Part shown: positions 16,276 to 26,280 of the stretch, in pieces
How positions within the stretch are numbered: position 1 is the stretch's first letter
Layout of the letters: every line of letters begins with the position of its first letter
Source: Hymenobacter lucidus
Lineage (GTDB): Bacteria > Bacteroidota > Bacteroidia > Cytophagales > Hymenobacteraceae
Assembly (NCBI RefSeq): GCF_020447265.1
Contig: NZ_JAJADR010000009.1
Span: 54,766-118,765 of the forward strand
Length of the DNA stretch: 64,000 bases
Direction of reading: 5' to 3'
The notes under the pieces: model-generated
What the model was told of the DNA's origin: nothing
Seen by the model: the letters and a program-made list of their open reading frames with translations, nothing else
Databases searched by the model: none
Program-made: the position numbers and the translations under genes

Positions 16276-19128
16276 CTACTGCACCTGCTGGCCGGTGGTG
16301 GTGGGCGTCAGGGTTACGGGGCCGAGGAGGCCGGAGGCCCGGGGCTGCCATTTTTCGGCCGTAAACAGGCCATCGGCACCCCGGTTTTCCTTGAGCTTGC
16401 TCGACATATTGATGTTGTAGGCATTCTTGTACGACACCTTGCGGCGGTCCAGGTCGCTGATGCGGTTGGCCATGCCGTTGCTTACGGCCACGGTCAGCGT
16501 ATTGGTGGCTTTAAGCTGACTTTTGGGAATAAACACTTGATACGTAGGACCAATGAGGGTACCCAGGGGCTGGCCGTTGAGCTGCACCCGGGCACTTTCC
16601 GCCACCCGGCCCAGGTTCAATAGCCAGCCGTCGGCCGCACCCTGTGGCATCGGGAAAGCCAGGGTGTAGGTGGCCGTGCCGGCGAATTTCTGTACCGCCT
16701 CGCCGTTCCAGCTAGTCCAGGAAGTAAGGTTTTGCACCTGGGTTTTGGCCGGCAGCTCGGGTCCGCCCGAGGTGAACTCAACATCCCAGGTACCGGTAAG
16801 CGGCTGGGCGGCCCCGGCGGGCTTCTGGTAGGCATAAGCCGGGCCGGTAACGGCCGTTTCCGAGGTTTCGAGCACGCACGACTCGCCCGGGGCCAGCTGC
16901 ACGTACACCTCGGGCCGGCCCTTGGCCGACGGGCGTACCGCGGCCATGCCCAGCTGCTCGGTCATGGGGTTGTACAGCGCCACCGATTTGGCGGCCGTTT
17001 GCAGCGCTACCCAGCTGTTTACTGGCTTTTCGCTCCAGTTGGCCACGAAGTACGTGTAGCCTCTAGCCGTGCGGCGGCGCTCAAACTGCAGGCCGCTGTC
17101 AGTCAAGGTTTCGCGCTTCACGCCGGCCTGGGTCAGTAGCTGGTTTACGTCGGTGCCTACCAGCACCGCGCCTTTGCCGAACACGGCCTTCCGACTACCG
17201 TTGCTGCCGGCCGTGAAGCTGAGTTGGGCCAGTTGCTTTTTAAATGCGGCGCGACGAGCCACCAAGTTGCCCTGACCCGGTACATCGTCGGGCAGGGCCT
17301 TCTGAAACACCACCGTGGCGCCATTACGGGCCAGCTTCAGCAGCTGATCCAGGGTGGGCAGCGGCAAGGTGCGGGCGTCGGGCACGAGGATGGCCTGGTA
17401 GGTGGCGCCGCCGGTTTGCAGGCCGTTGCCAGCCGTGGCTACCTGTAGCAGCTGCTTATCGGAGATAAAGTCGAAGCCGTAGCCGCGCCGGAGCAGCTCT
17501 TCGCCGGTCGTGCCCACCGTCATGCCCTTAAAGCCGTGCTCGATGCCGTCGAAATGCTGGAGCAGCACCTTGCCGGGTCGGGCGTAGGCGTCGTAGATGG
17601 GCAGGTACACCAGCACGTCGTTGGCGGGCTTGCCGGCCTGCATAAACGACTGACAATGGGCCACGTAGCGGTTCAGTTGCCCGAAATCCTGCCAGAAGGT
17701 GTTGTTGGGGTTGAAATGCACAGCTGCGTAAAACAGCCAGCCCGGCCAGGGCGCGGCCTGGGGCGAGTAGTTGGTGCCGTGGTAAAAGGTATGATTTATG
17801 CCGCCGAGCAGCATCCGGTCCATAGCCTTTTTTACGTCGCTGAGCGAGGACAGAAAATGGTCATTTTCCCAAGTCGCCGTTTCCGACGAAGCCAGCTTTT
17901 TGCCCGTTACGTGGGCTGCCGACGAGGCAAACTTGATGCGCAGCAAATCCTCACCTTCCGTCTCGGGAATGTCGGTTACGGCGTACAGGTCCAGAATATT
18001 GGCCGGCGAGCCGTGGGCCTGGTTGCGAATCAGCGCGCCGTGGGTTTTGGCCCAAGTGCTCCAAGTCTGGGTATAGTTTTCGAGCAGCAGCTCCGATATC
18101 GTTTCGCGGTAATCGGTAAGCACGCGCTGGTTTTCGTCGGTCTGGGCTTGGTCAAACAGGGCGGGTAGGTGCTGGCGCAGGTCGTAGCCGCGCCGCTGCT
18201 GGAACTCGGCAAACAGCAGCGGCGTCCAGTTGGCCTCGCCTTGGGCATCGTCTACCTCGTAGGAATCATTGAAAAAAGCCCGGATGCCCTTCAGGTTGCG
18301 GCCCTTGAAAGCTTCGTCGAAGTGCTGGAGGTAGTGCTGGGTGGCCGTTTTGGAGAAATGGTCGATTACGTCGCCTTCGCCGCCGGGGCCAGCCCGCTCC
18401 ACCTGCTTGCCATGCCAGCCCTCAAACAACGCGTAGAGTTGCCAGTTGCCCGCCGGCGCGGTCCAGTTCAGCTTGCCGGCCGAATCCACCTTACTGGTCA
18501 GGTCCAGCGTTTCGCCCTTATCGGAATACGCCATCAGGGCCTGCAGGGGCAGCGACTTCTCGAAGCGCACCTGGTCGAAAGCGTGCAGCTGCAAATCCGG
18601 ATTTTTGGTGATGGGCTCCACCAGTTGCTTGCTGTCGATGGGCTGGCCCACGGTACGCACCAGGGGCTTTTGGATGAACGTCACGGCGTCGCGCAGCTGC
18701 TCGCCGCCCTTCACGCGGTACGATTGGAAGGTGGCATACTTGCAGGCGTCGGCCGCAGTAACCCAGGGCCCGCCGAACGGCCAGCCCGAGGCCTGGGCCA
18801 TATCCACGCCCAGCCCCAGCCGGCCAGCTTCCCTAAGCGTGTGCTCCAGCATATCGAGCCACTTGGGCGCCAGGAAATTGATAAACTGTGGCTCGGCGCC
18901 TTTCTGCCCGTATATCGTCGTTATTTCCACCCCGCCCAGCCCGGCCCGCTGGTATTCGGTGAGCAGGCGCGTGAGGTCCTGCTCATTCACGGCGCTGCCC
19001 TGCCACCACCAGCGCGTCCAGGGCTTGGCCTGCTGGGTAATGGCCGGCCATTTCGGGGCCTGGGCCACGGCAGCCGGCTGAGGCAGCGTGGCGGCCAGCA
19101 GCAGGGAAAGAGCGAGGGACTTTTTCAT
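16276..19128 (-). CDS. glycoside hydrolase family 106-like alpha-L-rhamnosidase
   Basis: Probably releases terminal L-rhamnose from pectic side chains or rhamnogalacturonan pieces in the periplasm. The 950-residue protein has a signal peptide (MKKSLALSLLLAATLPQPAA, then AVAQ). The family's N-terminal stretch TRWWWQGSAVNEQDLTRLL is followed by GLGGVEIT, LGLGVDMAQASGWPFGGPWV, the acidic FFNDSYEVDDAQGEANWTP near residue 290, and a C-terminal galactose-binding-like beta domain (about 780-930). The length is normal for GH106. It is followed in the same direction by the frameshifted esterase and rhaM, and preceded by GH105. Confidence 0.85.
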   Translation of the reverse strand: MKKSLALSLLLAATLPQPAAVAQAPKWPAITQQAKPWTRWWWQGSAVNEQDLTRLLTEYQRAGLGGVEITTIYGQKGAEPQFINFLAPKWLDMLEHTLREAGRLGLGVDMAQASGWPFGGPWVTAADACKYATFQSYRVKGGEQLRDAVTFIQKPLVRTVGQPIDSKQLVEPITKNPDLQLHAFDQVRFEKSLPLQALMAYSDKGETLDLTSKVDSAGKLNWTAPAGNWQLYALFEGWHGKQVERAGPGGEGDVIDHFSKTATQHYLQHFDEAFKGRNLKGIRAFFNDSYEVDDAQGEANWTPLLFAEFQQRRGYDLRQHLPALFDQAQTDENQRVLTDYRETISELLLENYTQTWSTWAKTHGALIRNQAHGSPANILDLYAVTDIPETEGEDLLRIKFASSAAHVTGKKLASSETATWENDHFLSSLSDVKKAMDRMLLGGINHTFYHGTNYSPQAAPWPGWLFYAAVHFNPNNTFWQDFGQLNRYVAHCQSFMQAGKPANDVLVYLPIYDAYARPGKVLLQHFDGIEHGFKGMTVGTTGEELLRRGYGFDFISDKQLLQVATAGNGLQTGGATYQAILVPDARTLPLPTLDQLLKLARNGATVVFQKALPDDVPGQGNLVARRAAFKKQLAQLSFTAGSNGSRKAVFGKGAVLVGTDVNQLLTQAGVKRETLTDSGLQFERRRTARGYTYFVANWSEKPVNSWVALQTAAKSVALYNPMTEQLGMAAVRPSAKGRPEVYVQLAPGESCVLETSETAVTGPAYAYQKPAGAAQPLTGTWDVEFTSGGPELPAKTQVQNLTSWTSWNGEAVQKFAGTATYTLAFPMPQGAADGWLLNLGRVAESARVQLNGQPLGTLIGPTYQVFIPKSQLKATNTLTVAVSNGMANRISDLDRRKVSYKNAYNINMSSKLKENRGADGLFTAEKWQPRASGLLGPVTLTPTTTGQQVQ

Positions 19129-19193
19129 GGGGAAAGGGCAAGTTGTTTGTTCAGAACATCATGTCTCGCGCTGCTCTACACGACGAACGATTT

Positions 19194-20360
19194 TCACTTC
19201 AGCTTATACACTTCACTGCCGGCCAGCAGAAAGCAGCCGAGGCCGTAGTCTTCAAAATCGGGCTTGCTGGTAAAGCTCACGGGCTGGCCGTCTTTGGGCT
19301 CTTTGCCGGTGCCCTGCACGAAGCCCAGGAAGCCGTCCTTATGCACGCCGTCCTGCACCATGGCCTGCCAGGCTTTGGCCACGATAGGCTGATACTGCGC
19401 CTTGTCGAGCAGGCCCTGATTGAGGCCCCAGGCCATGCCGTACACAAACAGCGCCGTGCCCGACAGCTCTTTGCCGCCAAAGTGGGTGGCATCGTGCAGG
19501 CTCACGTTCCAGAAGCCGTCGGGGCGTTGTAGCGGCGGCAGGGCCTTCATCATGGCCAGGTACAGCTGCTCATATTCCGGGCGGTGCGGGGCGTTTTTGG
19601 GCATTACGTCCAACACGCGCACCAGAGCAGCCACCACCCAGCCATTGCCCCGGCTCCAGTAGCAGTCTTCGCCGTTGGGCTCCTTGTAAGGCGGCACAAA
19701 GTCTTTGTCGCGCCACCACAGCGCGTCCTGCGGGTTATACAGGCCGCTGCCGCCGTGTTGGGTTTTGGAGTAGTTGTAGATCTGGTACATCTTCTCGAAG
19801 TACCGATCGTCCTTGTACTCTACCCCGAGTTTGGCAAACACCGGCATGGCCATCTGCAGGGCATCAATCCAGTGCCAGTCGTCTACTTTGTCGCTCTGCA
19901 CCATGTTGTCGATGCAGGCCTTGATGTCGCGGATCCGCTCGGGCTTGCGGTCAATCTGGTAGAGGTCAATGTAAGTCTGGCCGGCGCACTGGTTGTCGGC
20001 GTCACGGTCCGTTATGCCGTTGCGGATGCCCCACTGGTGCTTCTGGCCCCAGTCCACGGCGTAGTCGTAGTAGCGTGGTTGCTTATCGGTGGCATACAGC
20101 GCCATTAAGCCTTCGTAATACACGGCCCGCGTCCAGATATGACTGGGGCGGAGCTTGTTGGTCATAATATCCTGCCCCGGGTCGGGCCACTTGCGCATGA
20201 AGTAGTCGTTGGTCAGCGTCATGACTTTCAGCACCTCTTTCTTCCGGGGCAGCTTCTGGGCCAGCGCCGGCGCGGCAGTCAGCAGCAGCGCCAGGCTCCA
20301 GGCTCCGAGCGAGGCGGCCAAGCGGTATACAGGGCAAGAAAAGCGGAGTGGATAGGTCAT
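19194..20360 (-). CDS. glycoside hydrolase family 105 unsaturated rhamnogalacturonyl hydrolase
   Basis: Removes the unsaturated galacturonyl residue left at the non-reducing end by pectate or rhamnogalacturonan lyases. The 388-residue protein has a signal peptide ending near LLTAAPALAQ and an (alpha/alpha)6-barrel pattern. Key stretches are SHIWTRAVYYEGLMALY, QCAGQTYIDLYQ, the conserved DDWHWIDALQMAMP with the likely catalytic Asp, CYWSRGNGWVVAALVRVL and the late GTALFVYGMAWGLNQGLL. It lies 65 bases upstream of the GH106 gene on the same strand, so the two are likely co-transcribed. Its presence implies that a lyase acts upstream. A PL1 enzyme is encoded at 43141. Confidence 0.88.
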   Translation of the reverse strand: MTYPLRFSCPVYRLAASLGAWSLALLLTAAPALAQKLPRKKEVLKVMTLTNDYFMRKWPDPGQDIMTNKLRPSHIWTRAVYYEGLMALYATDKQPRYYDYAVDWGQKHQWGIRNGITDRDADNQCAGQTYIDLYQIDRKPERIRDIKACIDNMVQSDKVDDWHWIDALQMAMPVFAKLGVEYKDDRYFEKMYQIYNYSKTQHGGSGLYNPQDALWWRDKDFVPPYKEPNGEDCYWSRGNGWVVAALVRVLDVMPKNAPHRPEYEQLYLAMMKALPPLQRPDGFWNVSLHDATHFGGKELSGTALFVYGMAWGLNQGLLDKAQYQPIVAKAWQAMVQDGVHKDGFLGFVQGTGKEPKDGQPVSFTSKPDFEDYGLGCFLLAGSEVYKLK

Positions 20361-20559
20361 GGGGCGGGCAGGCTAGCAACTGGGGGCGAATATGCGCAAG
20401 AAAGAGGCTTGCCGGGGCCAAACTCTCCTGTACTCTTCGGTAACTACGGCGGGGCCAGCAGCCAGCACCGGGCCCTAGGAGAGTGCACGATAGTACGACC
20501 CGGCGTCCTGGCGTCCTTGTAGGCTACATTCGCGCTCCTGCCTACCCTCGCCGTTGCCC

Positions 20560-21324
20560 ATGAAAAATCCGCTGCTCTCCCGTTCCGGCGCACTTTCCCT
20601 GCTGCTGGCCGGGGCCGTGCCACGCCGCCCCACGTTTTACCTTATCGGCGACTCCACGGTGCGCAACCCCCACGCGCCCCAAGTGGGCTGGGGTGCCGAG
20701 CTGCCCCTGTTTCTCGACTCCACCCGCCTGCGCATCGACAACCGCGCTATGGCCGGCCGCAGCACCCGCACGTTCGTCTCGGAGCAGCGCTGGCGCACCG
20801 TCGATTCGCTGCTGTGCCCCGGCGACTTTCTGCTCATGCAGTTCGGCCACAACGAAGGCGGCGCGCCCGACACTACCAAAGCCGGCCGGCGGGGCGTGCT
20901 GCGTGGCACCGGCGAGGAAATCCGGGCGCTGACCTGGCCCGACGGCCGCCACGAAACGGTGCACACCTACGGCCGGTATCTGCGCTGGTTTATCCACGAA
21001 GCCAAAGCCCGGGGCGCCACGCCCATCGTGGCCTCCATGATTCCGCGCAACCAGTGGCAGAATGGCAAGGTGAAGCGCGCCAGCCAGGATTTCGGGGACT
21101 GGGCAGCTGAAGTAGCCCGGCAGGAAGGCGTAGCTTTCATTGATTTGAACCAGTTTACGGCCAACAAATACGACCAACTCGGTCCCGATGCCGTAGCCCG
21201 CCTCTTCGCCGGCGACCATACCCACACCAACGAAGCCGGCGCCCTGATCAACGCTGCCTCGGTGGCGGAAGGCATCCGGGCCAATAGGCAGCTGGCGCTG
21301 CGCAAGTATTTGAAGAAGCAGTAA
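20560..21324 (+). CDS. rhamnogalacturonan acetylesterase-like SGNH hydrolase (CE12 type)
   Basis: Probably deacetylates rhamnogalacturonan. The 254-residue protein has all SGNH blocks: GDSTVRN near residue 29 (nucleophile Ser), NRAMAGRSTRTF (Gly block), LMQFGHNEGG (Asn block) and the C-terminal DHTHTNEAGA with the catalytic Asp and His. This spacing is that of CE12 enzymes such as YesT and RhgT. A TTG lies two codons upstream at 20554, but the ATG at 20560 is preferred. The N-terminus is weakly hydrophobic (MKNPLLSRSGALSLLLAGAV) and may be a signal peptide. It is divergent from GH105 and is followed 64 bases later by the aldo/keto reductase. Confidence 0.88.
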   Translation: MKNPLLSRSGALSLLLAGAVPRRPTFYLIGDSTVRNPHAPQVGWGAELPLFLDSTRLRIDNRAMAGRSTRTFVSEQRWRTVDSLLCPGDFLLMQFGHNEGGAPDTTKAGRRGVLRGTGEEIRALTWPDGRHETVHTYGRYLRWFIHEAKARGATPIVASMIPRNQWQNGKVKRASQDFGDWAAEVARQEGVAFIDLNQFTANKYDQLGPDAVARLFAGDHTHTNEAGALINAASVAEGIRANRQLALRKYLKKQ

Positions 21325-21388
21325 GGAGTTGTGGCGGCGGCCCGCCATCTTGCCAGCCGTTTGCCCCGCCTTTTTTACTTCCGAACCC

Positions 21389-22381
21389 ATGCACTACCTA
21401 CCCAGCCCGGCCCGCTACCACGACATGACCTACCGCCGCTGCGGCCACAGCGGCCTGAAACTGCCGGCACTGTCGCTAGGCCTCTGGCACAACTTCGGCG
21501 ACGTTGATACACTGGCTACCGGCCGGGCCACCCTGCGCCGCGCCTTCGATGCGGGCGTCACCCACTTCGACCTGGCCAATAATTACGGTCCGCCGCCCGG
21601 CTCGGCCGAGCTGAATTTCGGCCGCGTGCTGCGCGAGGATTTCGGCTCTTACCGCGACGAGCTGATTATTTCCACCAAAGCCGGCTACCACATGTGGGAA
21701 GGCCCCTACGGCGAATGGGGCTCCAAAAAGTACCTGGTCAGCAGCCTCGACCAGAGCCTGCGGCGTCTGGGCCTGGAGTATGTCGACATCTTCTACCACC
21801 ACCGCCCCGACCCCGACACGCCCCTGCTCGAAACCATGACGGCCCTCGACCTGCTCGTGCGCCAGGGCAAAGCTTTGTACGTGGGCCTGAGCAACTACCA
21901 GCCCGCCGAGGCCCGCGAAGCTTTCCGCATTCTGCGCGAGCTGGGCACGCCCTGCCTCATTCACCAGCCCAAATACTCGATGCTGGAGCGGTGGGTGGAA
22001 GACGGCCTGCTTGACCTCTTGGGCGAAGAAGGCGTGGGCTGCATTCCCTTTTCGCCCCTGGCCCAGGGCCTGCTCACCGACAAGTACCTGCACGGCATTC
22101 CCGCCGATTCGCGCGTGGCCAAAGGCGTCGGGTTCCTCACCGAAACCCAGCTCACGCCCGAGCGTCTGGAGCAGGTACGCCGCCTGAACGAGCTGGCCCA
22201 GAACCGCCACCAAAGTCTGGCCCAAATGGCCTTGGCCTGGCTGCTGAAAGACGCCCGCGTTACCTCCGTCCTCATCGGGGCCAGCCGTCCCGAGCAGCTC
22301 ACCGACTCGCTCCAGTGCCTGCAGAACCTAGCCTTCAGCGCCGACGAGCTAGCGGCCATTGAGCAGATTCTGCAAGGCTAA
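21389..22381 (+). CDS. aldo/keto reductase (YghZ/GAP-reductase-like)
   Basis: An NADPH-dependent carbonyl reductase of 330 residues with the AKR barrel motifs. The catalytic tetrad is visible in FDLANNYGPPPGSAE (Asp and Tyr), ISTKAGYHMW (Lys) and DIFYHHRPDPDTP (His). The C-terminal cofactor segment VLIGASRPEQL is present. The closest type by sequence feel is YghZ, which reduces L-glyceraldehyde 3-phosphate and other short aldehydes. Here it may handle lactaldehyde or uronate-derived aldehydes, but that is inference from the locus. The frame is open to 21329, and the ATG at 21389 suits the family. A strong terminator follows. Confidence 0.85.
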   Translation: MHYLPSPARYHDMTYRRCGHSGLKLPALSLGLWHNFGDVDTLATGRATLRRAFDAGVTHFDLANNYGPPPGSAELNFGRVLREDFGSYRDELIISTKAGYHMWEGPYGEWGSKKYLVSSLDQSLRRLGLEYVDIFYHHRPDPDTPLLETMTALDLLVRQGKALYVGLSNYQPAEAREAFRILRELGTPCLIHQPKYSMLERWVEDGLLDLLGEEGVGCIPFSPLAQGLLTDKYLHGIPADSRVAKGVGFLTETQLTPERLEQVRRLNELAQNRHQSLAQMALAWLLKDARVTSVLIGASRPEQLTDSLQCLQNLAFSADELAAIEQILQG

Positions 22382-22431
22382 GACCGACCCGCTCCGGCAT
22401 TTTCGCTCCTCTGGCTCTCCTGTAACTCAAC

Positions 22432-22470
22432 AAAAAGCTCCCGCACCAGGGCCCGGCGCGGGAGCTTTTT
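22432..22470. terminator. strong intrinsic terminator after the aldo/keto reductase
   Basis: AAAAAGCTCCCGC (22432-22444) and GCGGGAGCTTTTT (22458-22470) form a perfect 13-bp stem with a T-run. It also serves the convergent ackA side. Confidence 0.88.
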
Positions 22471-22584
22471 TAGTAGCGTAACTGATAACCAAGTCAGCGG
22501 CGCGCCAGCTGTTGCCGGGCTACGCTAACCGCTTTTTGCTGCCAGGGCTGGTTGAGTTTCCGGCCAGCTTTTCCCGGCTACAGT

Positions 22585-23802
22585 TTATTGCTGGTCAGCC
22601 AGGAGCTCAGCGCACTGCCGGGCTATTTCCAGCTCTTCATTGGTGGGAATAACCAGGATACGAGCCCGCGAATCGTCGGTGCTGATGTCGCGCAGGCCGG
22701 GGGCGCGCTGCTGGTTGCGGGCCTCATCCAGCGCCAGGCCGAAGAACTCCATATCCTGGCATACCCGGCTGCGCACCAGCGCGTCGTTTTCGCCCACGCC
22801 GGCCGTAAACACAATGGCCTCCAGCCCGCCCAGCACCGCCGCGTAGGCCCCAATATACTGCCGGATGCGGTAGGCATACAGCCGGTAGGCCAGTTCGGCA
22901 CGGGCGTCGCCGTCGTTGAGGGCCCGGGTAATGTCGCGCATGTCGCTGAAGCCACTGAGGCCTAGCATCCCGCTTTCCTTGTTGAGTAGCGCACTCACCT
23001 GCTCGGCCGAGTAGCCCAGCGGCCCGAGCAAATGCAGCAGCACCGAGGGGTCTAAGTCGCCGGAGCGGGTGCCCATCACCAGGCCGGCCAGGGGCCCGAA
23101 GCCCATGGTGGTATCCAGGGCGCGGCGGCCGCGCACGGCCGCCATGCTGCAGCCGTTGCCGAGGTGAATAGTAATCAGGCGGGCATCGGGGTTGTGCAAG
23201 TGAGCGGCTGCCTGGGCGGCTACGTATTGGTGACTGGTACCGTGAAAGCCGTATTTGCGGATGCGGTGCTCGGTGTAGAGCGCCTCGGGCAGGGCGTAGC
23301 GAAAGGCGTGTTCGGGCAACGTCTGGTGAAAAGCCGTGTCGAATACGGCCACTTGCCGGGCCTGCGGAAACAGCCGCTCGGCCACGTCGATGCCCAGCGC
23401 GTTGGCCGGGTTGTGCAGCGGTGCCAGGGCAAACAGCCGCCGGATTTCCGCTTTTACCTCATCAGTAATGAGCGTGGTAGCGGCAAACGCCTCACCGCCG
23501 TGCACCACCCGGTGCCCCACCACCGCTATTTCCGCCGGGTCCTGAATGACGCGCCCCTCCCCTTCGGTTAGCAACCGTACCACTTCGCGCAGGCCCGCCT
23601 CGTGGTCGGGCAAGGATAGCGTGAGGTGTTTGCCGGTAGGCGGGGCGTCGGGGTGGGCGGTGTCAAATACCTTGTGGGTGATGCTGCCCTGCTCCTGCCC
23701 GATGCGCTCCACCAAGCCGCTGCTCACCGGCTGCTCACTGGGCCAGCGGAAAAGTTGGTACTTGATGGACGAACTGCCAGAGTTGACGACGAATATATTC
23801 AT
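22585..23802 (-). CDS. ackA: acetate kinase
   Basis: Converts acetyl phosphate and ADP to acetate and ATP, or the reverse. The 405-residue protein is of standard length and has the family signatures: the N-terminal NSGSSSIKYQLF, the central HRVVHGGEAF, DTAFHQTLPEHAFRYALP, the phosphate-loop region HLGNGCSMAAV and GTRSGDLDPS, and near the end VFTAGVGENDALVR. It lies 128 bases downstream of pta on the same strand, the usual arrangement. Confidence 0.95.
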   Translation of the reverse strand: MNIFVVNSGSSSIKYQLFRWPSEQPVSSGLVERIGQEQGSITHKVFDTAHPDAPPTGKHLTLSLPDHEAGLREVVRLLTEGEGRVIQDPAEIAVVGHRVVHGGEAFAATTLITDEVKAEIRRLFALAPLHNPANALGIDVAERLFPQARQVAVFDTAFHQTLPEHAFRYALPEALYTEHRIRKYGFHGTSHQYVAAQAAAHLHNPDARLITIHLGNGCSMAAVRGRRALDTTMGFGPLAGLVMGTRSGDLDPSVLLHLLGPLGYSAEQVSALLNKESGMLGLSGFSDMRDITRALNDGDARAELAYRLYAYRIRQYIGAYAAVLGGLEAIVFTAGVGENDALVRSRVCQDMEFFGLALDEARNQQRAPGLRDISTDDSRARILVIPTNEELEIARQCAELLADQQ

Positions 23803-23930
23803 GCAGGAAGTTTAAACAATACGAAAAGTACAGCCTATGCTACCGGGCAGCGCGAAACGAATGGCGTGCCGATGGTATTGAAAAAAGGGCTATACCGCAC
23901 CCAGCTTGAGCATTCAGCGAAAAAACCAAC

Positions 23931-26024
23931 CTACCCCTGCTGGCTCTGAATAGCGGTAATAACCACCGTATTGAACACGTCGTCCACAGTGCAGCCGCGG
24001 CTGAGGTCATTTACCGGCTTGTTGAGGCCCTGTAGTACCGGGCCGATAGCCAGGGCGCCGGTTTCGCGCTGCACGGCCTTGTAAGTGTTGTTGCCCGTGT
24101 TCAGATCGGGGAAAATCAGGACGCTAGCCTGGCCGGCTACTTCCGAGTCGGGCAGCTTCTGGCGGCCTACCAGCGGGTCTACGGCGGCATCGTATTGGAT
24201 GGGACCTTCCACCTTCAGATCGGGCCGCTTTTGGCGTACCAACTCGGTGGCCTGGCGCACCTTGTCCACGTCGGCACCGGCGCCGGAAGTACCCGAGGAG
24301 TAGGATAGCATGGCTATACGGGGCTCAATACCGAAGGCCAGGCTGCTTTCGGCCGAGGAAATGGCAATTTCCGCCAGCTGCTCGGCCGTCGGGTTGGGGT
24401 TCACGGCGCAGTCGCCAAACACGGCCACCCGGTCGGGTAGGCACATGAAAAACACCGACGATACCACCGACACGCCGGGCTTGGTTTTGATGAACTGCAA
24501 AGCGGGCCGAATGGTGTGCTGGGTAGTATGCACCGCCCCGCTCACCATGCCGTCGGCGTGGCCTTTCCACACCATCATCGAGCCGAAGTACGACACGTCG
24601 CGCAGCAGGTCGCGAGCCATGTCTTCGTTCACGCCCTTGTCCCGGCGCAGCTCATAGAAAGTCTGCACATAGTCGGCGTAGTATTCCGAATTGACCGGGT
24701 CGATGATGCGCACGTGGCCGGCGGGGAAGTTCAGGCCCAGGCGCTTGACGGAGGCCAGCACCTCTTCGGGTTTGCCCAGAATAGTTAGGTCCACAATGTC
24801 CTGGTGCAAAAGCAGAGCCGCCGCCCGCAAGATCCGGTCGTCGTTGCCCTCGGGCAGCACGATGTGGCGCCTCTCCCGCTTGGCCCACTGCAGCAGCCGG
24901 TACTGAAACATGTGGGGCGTAATGCCTTCCGATTGGAAGCTGATGAGCTTTTCTTCCAGGGCCCGCACCTCCACGTACCGCTCGAAGGTGCTGATGGCCA
25001 GCTGAATCTTCTTGGGGTTGTCGGGGCTGATGCGGGAGCGAATGGCTCCCACCCGGGTCGAGGTTTCGAACGTGCCGGTGGGCACGGCCAGAATGGGCAC
25101 CACGTTGGGCAAGCCTTCCAGCAGCCGGATGATGGGCGCGTCGGGCTCGGAGCCGGCCGTCAGCACGATGCCCGCCACCCGCGGGTAGCTGGCCGACTGG
25201 TTGGCCTGCAAGGCGCAGATAATAATGTCGCCCCGGTCGCCGGGCGTCACAATTAGCACGTTGTCTTTGAGGTAATTCAGAAAGTTAGGCACCTGCATGG
25301 CCCCAATGACATAATTATCGACCTGGTTGCCCAGCCCGGCTTCGCCGAAGAGCAACTTGCCGCTTAGTCCTTCCTGAATTTCGCGCATGGTGGGATGCAG
25401 TAAGTCAGGGTTTTCGGGAATCACGCTGAGCAGCACTTCCGGGGGCAGCTGGGCGCGCAGCAGCTCGCGCACGTCATCGGCCTGGGCAGGCGGCACGCGG
25501 TTGGCCACCACCAGCAGTACCGGCACTTCTCGGGCCTCGAAGCTGCGTAGCAGCGTCAGCACCGCACTCACGGTTTGGGCGGTGCTCTTATCAGCCCCCG
25601 ACACGACCAGAATAACCGGTACACCCAGGTTTTTGGCAATGGACACGTTGGCATCAAATTCGAAAGCGGCGCCCTGGCCCACAAAGTCGCTGCCCTCCAC
25701 CACCGTGAAGTCGTAGTGGTCTTCCCACTGCTTGAAGCGGTGAATAACCTGGTCGATAAGCTCGCCCTGGGCATCGGCTTCCATCAGGCGCAGGGCCTCG
25801 GGGCGAGTGAAGGCATAGGTATCGGCATACTCCACCGGCAGCCGAAAGTGGCTCAGTACCGTGTCGATGTGCGGGTCGCGCTGCTGAGCGGGGTCGTAGT
25901 CGATGATGGGCTTGAAGTAGCCCACCTTGCGGGCCTGGCCCAGCAGCATGTTTACCAGGCCCAGCGAAACCAGGGACTTGCCACTGTAGGGCTCGGCGGC
26001 AGCAATAAAAACGGCTTTGGTCAT
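23931..26024 (-). CDS. pta: phosphate acetyltransferase, long form
   Basis: Interconverts acetyl-CoA and acetyl phosphate, paired with acetate kinase. The 697-residue protein is the long form, with an N-terminal P-loop (BioD-like) domain (AAAEPYSGKSLVSLGL), a central DRTGG-type domain and a C-terminal catalytic PTA domain (about 370-690) with VLPEGNDDRILRAA, DGMVSGAVHTTQHTIRPALQ and LSYSSGTSGAGADVDKVRQA. The frame is open to 26087, but the ATG at 26024 gives the P-loop start MTKAVFIAAAEPYSGKS. It is divergent from the ybaB-like gene. Confidence 0.95.
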   Translation of the reverse strand: MTKAVFIAAAEPYSGKSLVSLGLVNMLLGQARKVGYFKPIIDYDPAQQRDPHIDTVLSHFRLPVEYADTYAFTRPEALRLMEADAQGELIDQVIHRFKQWEDHYDFTVVEGSDFVGQGAAFEFDANVSIAKNLGVPVILVVSGADKSTAQTVSAVLTLLRSFEAREVPVLLVVANRVPPAQADDVRELLRAQLPPEVLLSVIPENPDLLHPTMREIQEGLSGKLLFGEAGLGNQVDNYVIGAMQVPNFLNYLKDNVLIVTPGDRGDIIICALQANQSASYPRVAGIVLTAGSEPDAPIIRLLEGLPNVVPILAVPTGTFETSTRVGAIRSRISPDNPKKIQLAISTFERYVEVRALEEKLISFQSEGITPHMFQYRLLQWAKRERRHIVLPEGNDDRILRAAALLLHQDIVDLTILGKPEEVLASVKRLGLNFPAGHVRIIDPVNSEYYADYVQTFYELRRDKGVNEDMARDLLRDVSYFGSMMVWKGHADGMVSGAVHTTQHTIRPALQFIKTKPGVSVVSSVFFMCLPDRVAVFGDCAVNPNPTAEQLAEIAISSAESSLAFGIEPRIAMLSYSSGTSGAGADVDKVRQATELVRQKRPDLKVEGPIQYDAAVDPLVGRQKLPDSEVAGQASVLIFPDLNTGNNTYKAVQRETGALAIGPVLQGLNKPVNDLSRGCTVDDVFNTVVITAIQSQQG

Positions 26025-26280
26025 AGCTTGTACTAACGGGACAACGGGCGCGGGTGTTGGCGGCGCACCGGCTATGCCGGTAGCCAAACATAAGATAGCG
26101 CGACCAGAAACGGGTTACTGAACCCACAATGAGGCCCGTATTGGCCGCAGCCGGCCTTACTGCGTATGTTTGCCGTAACTTGCCGCCGTAATTGGGCCGG
26201 GCACTACCGGCTGGCTCAGCTACGGCCGATATATTTTCCAAACCTGCGTTTCCAGCGAATACGCACAGATTCTCGACACT

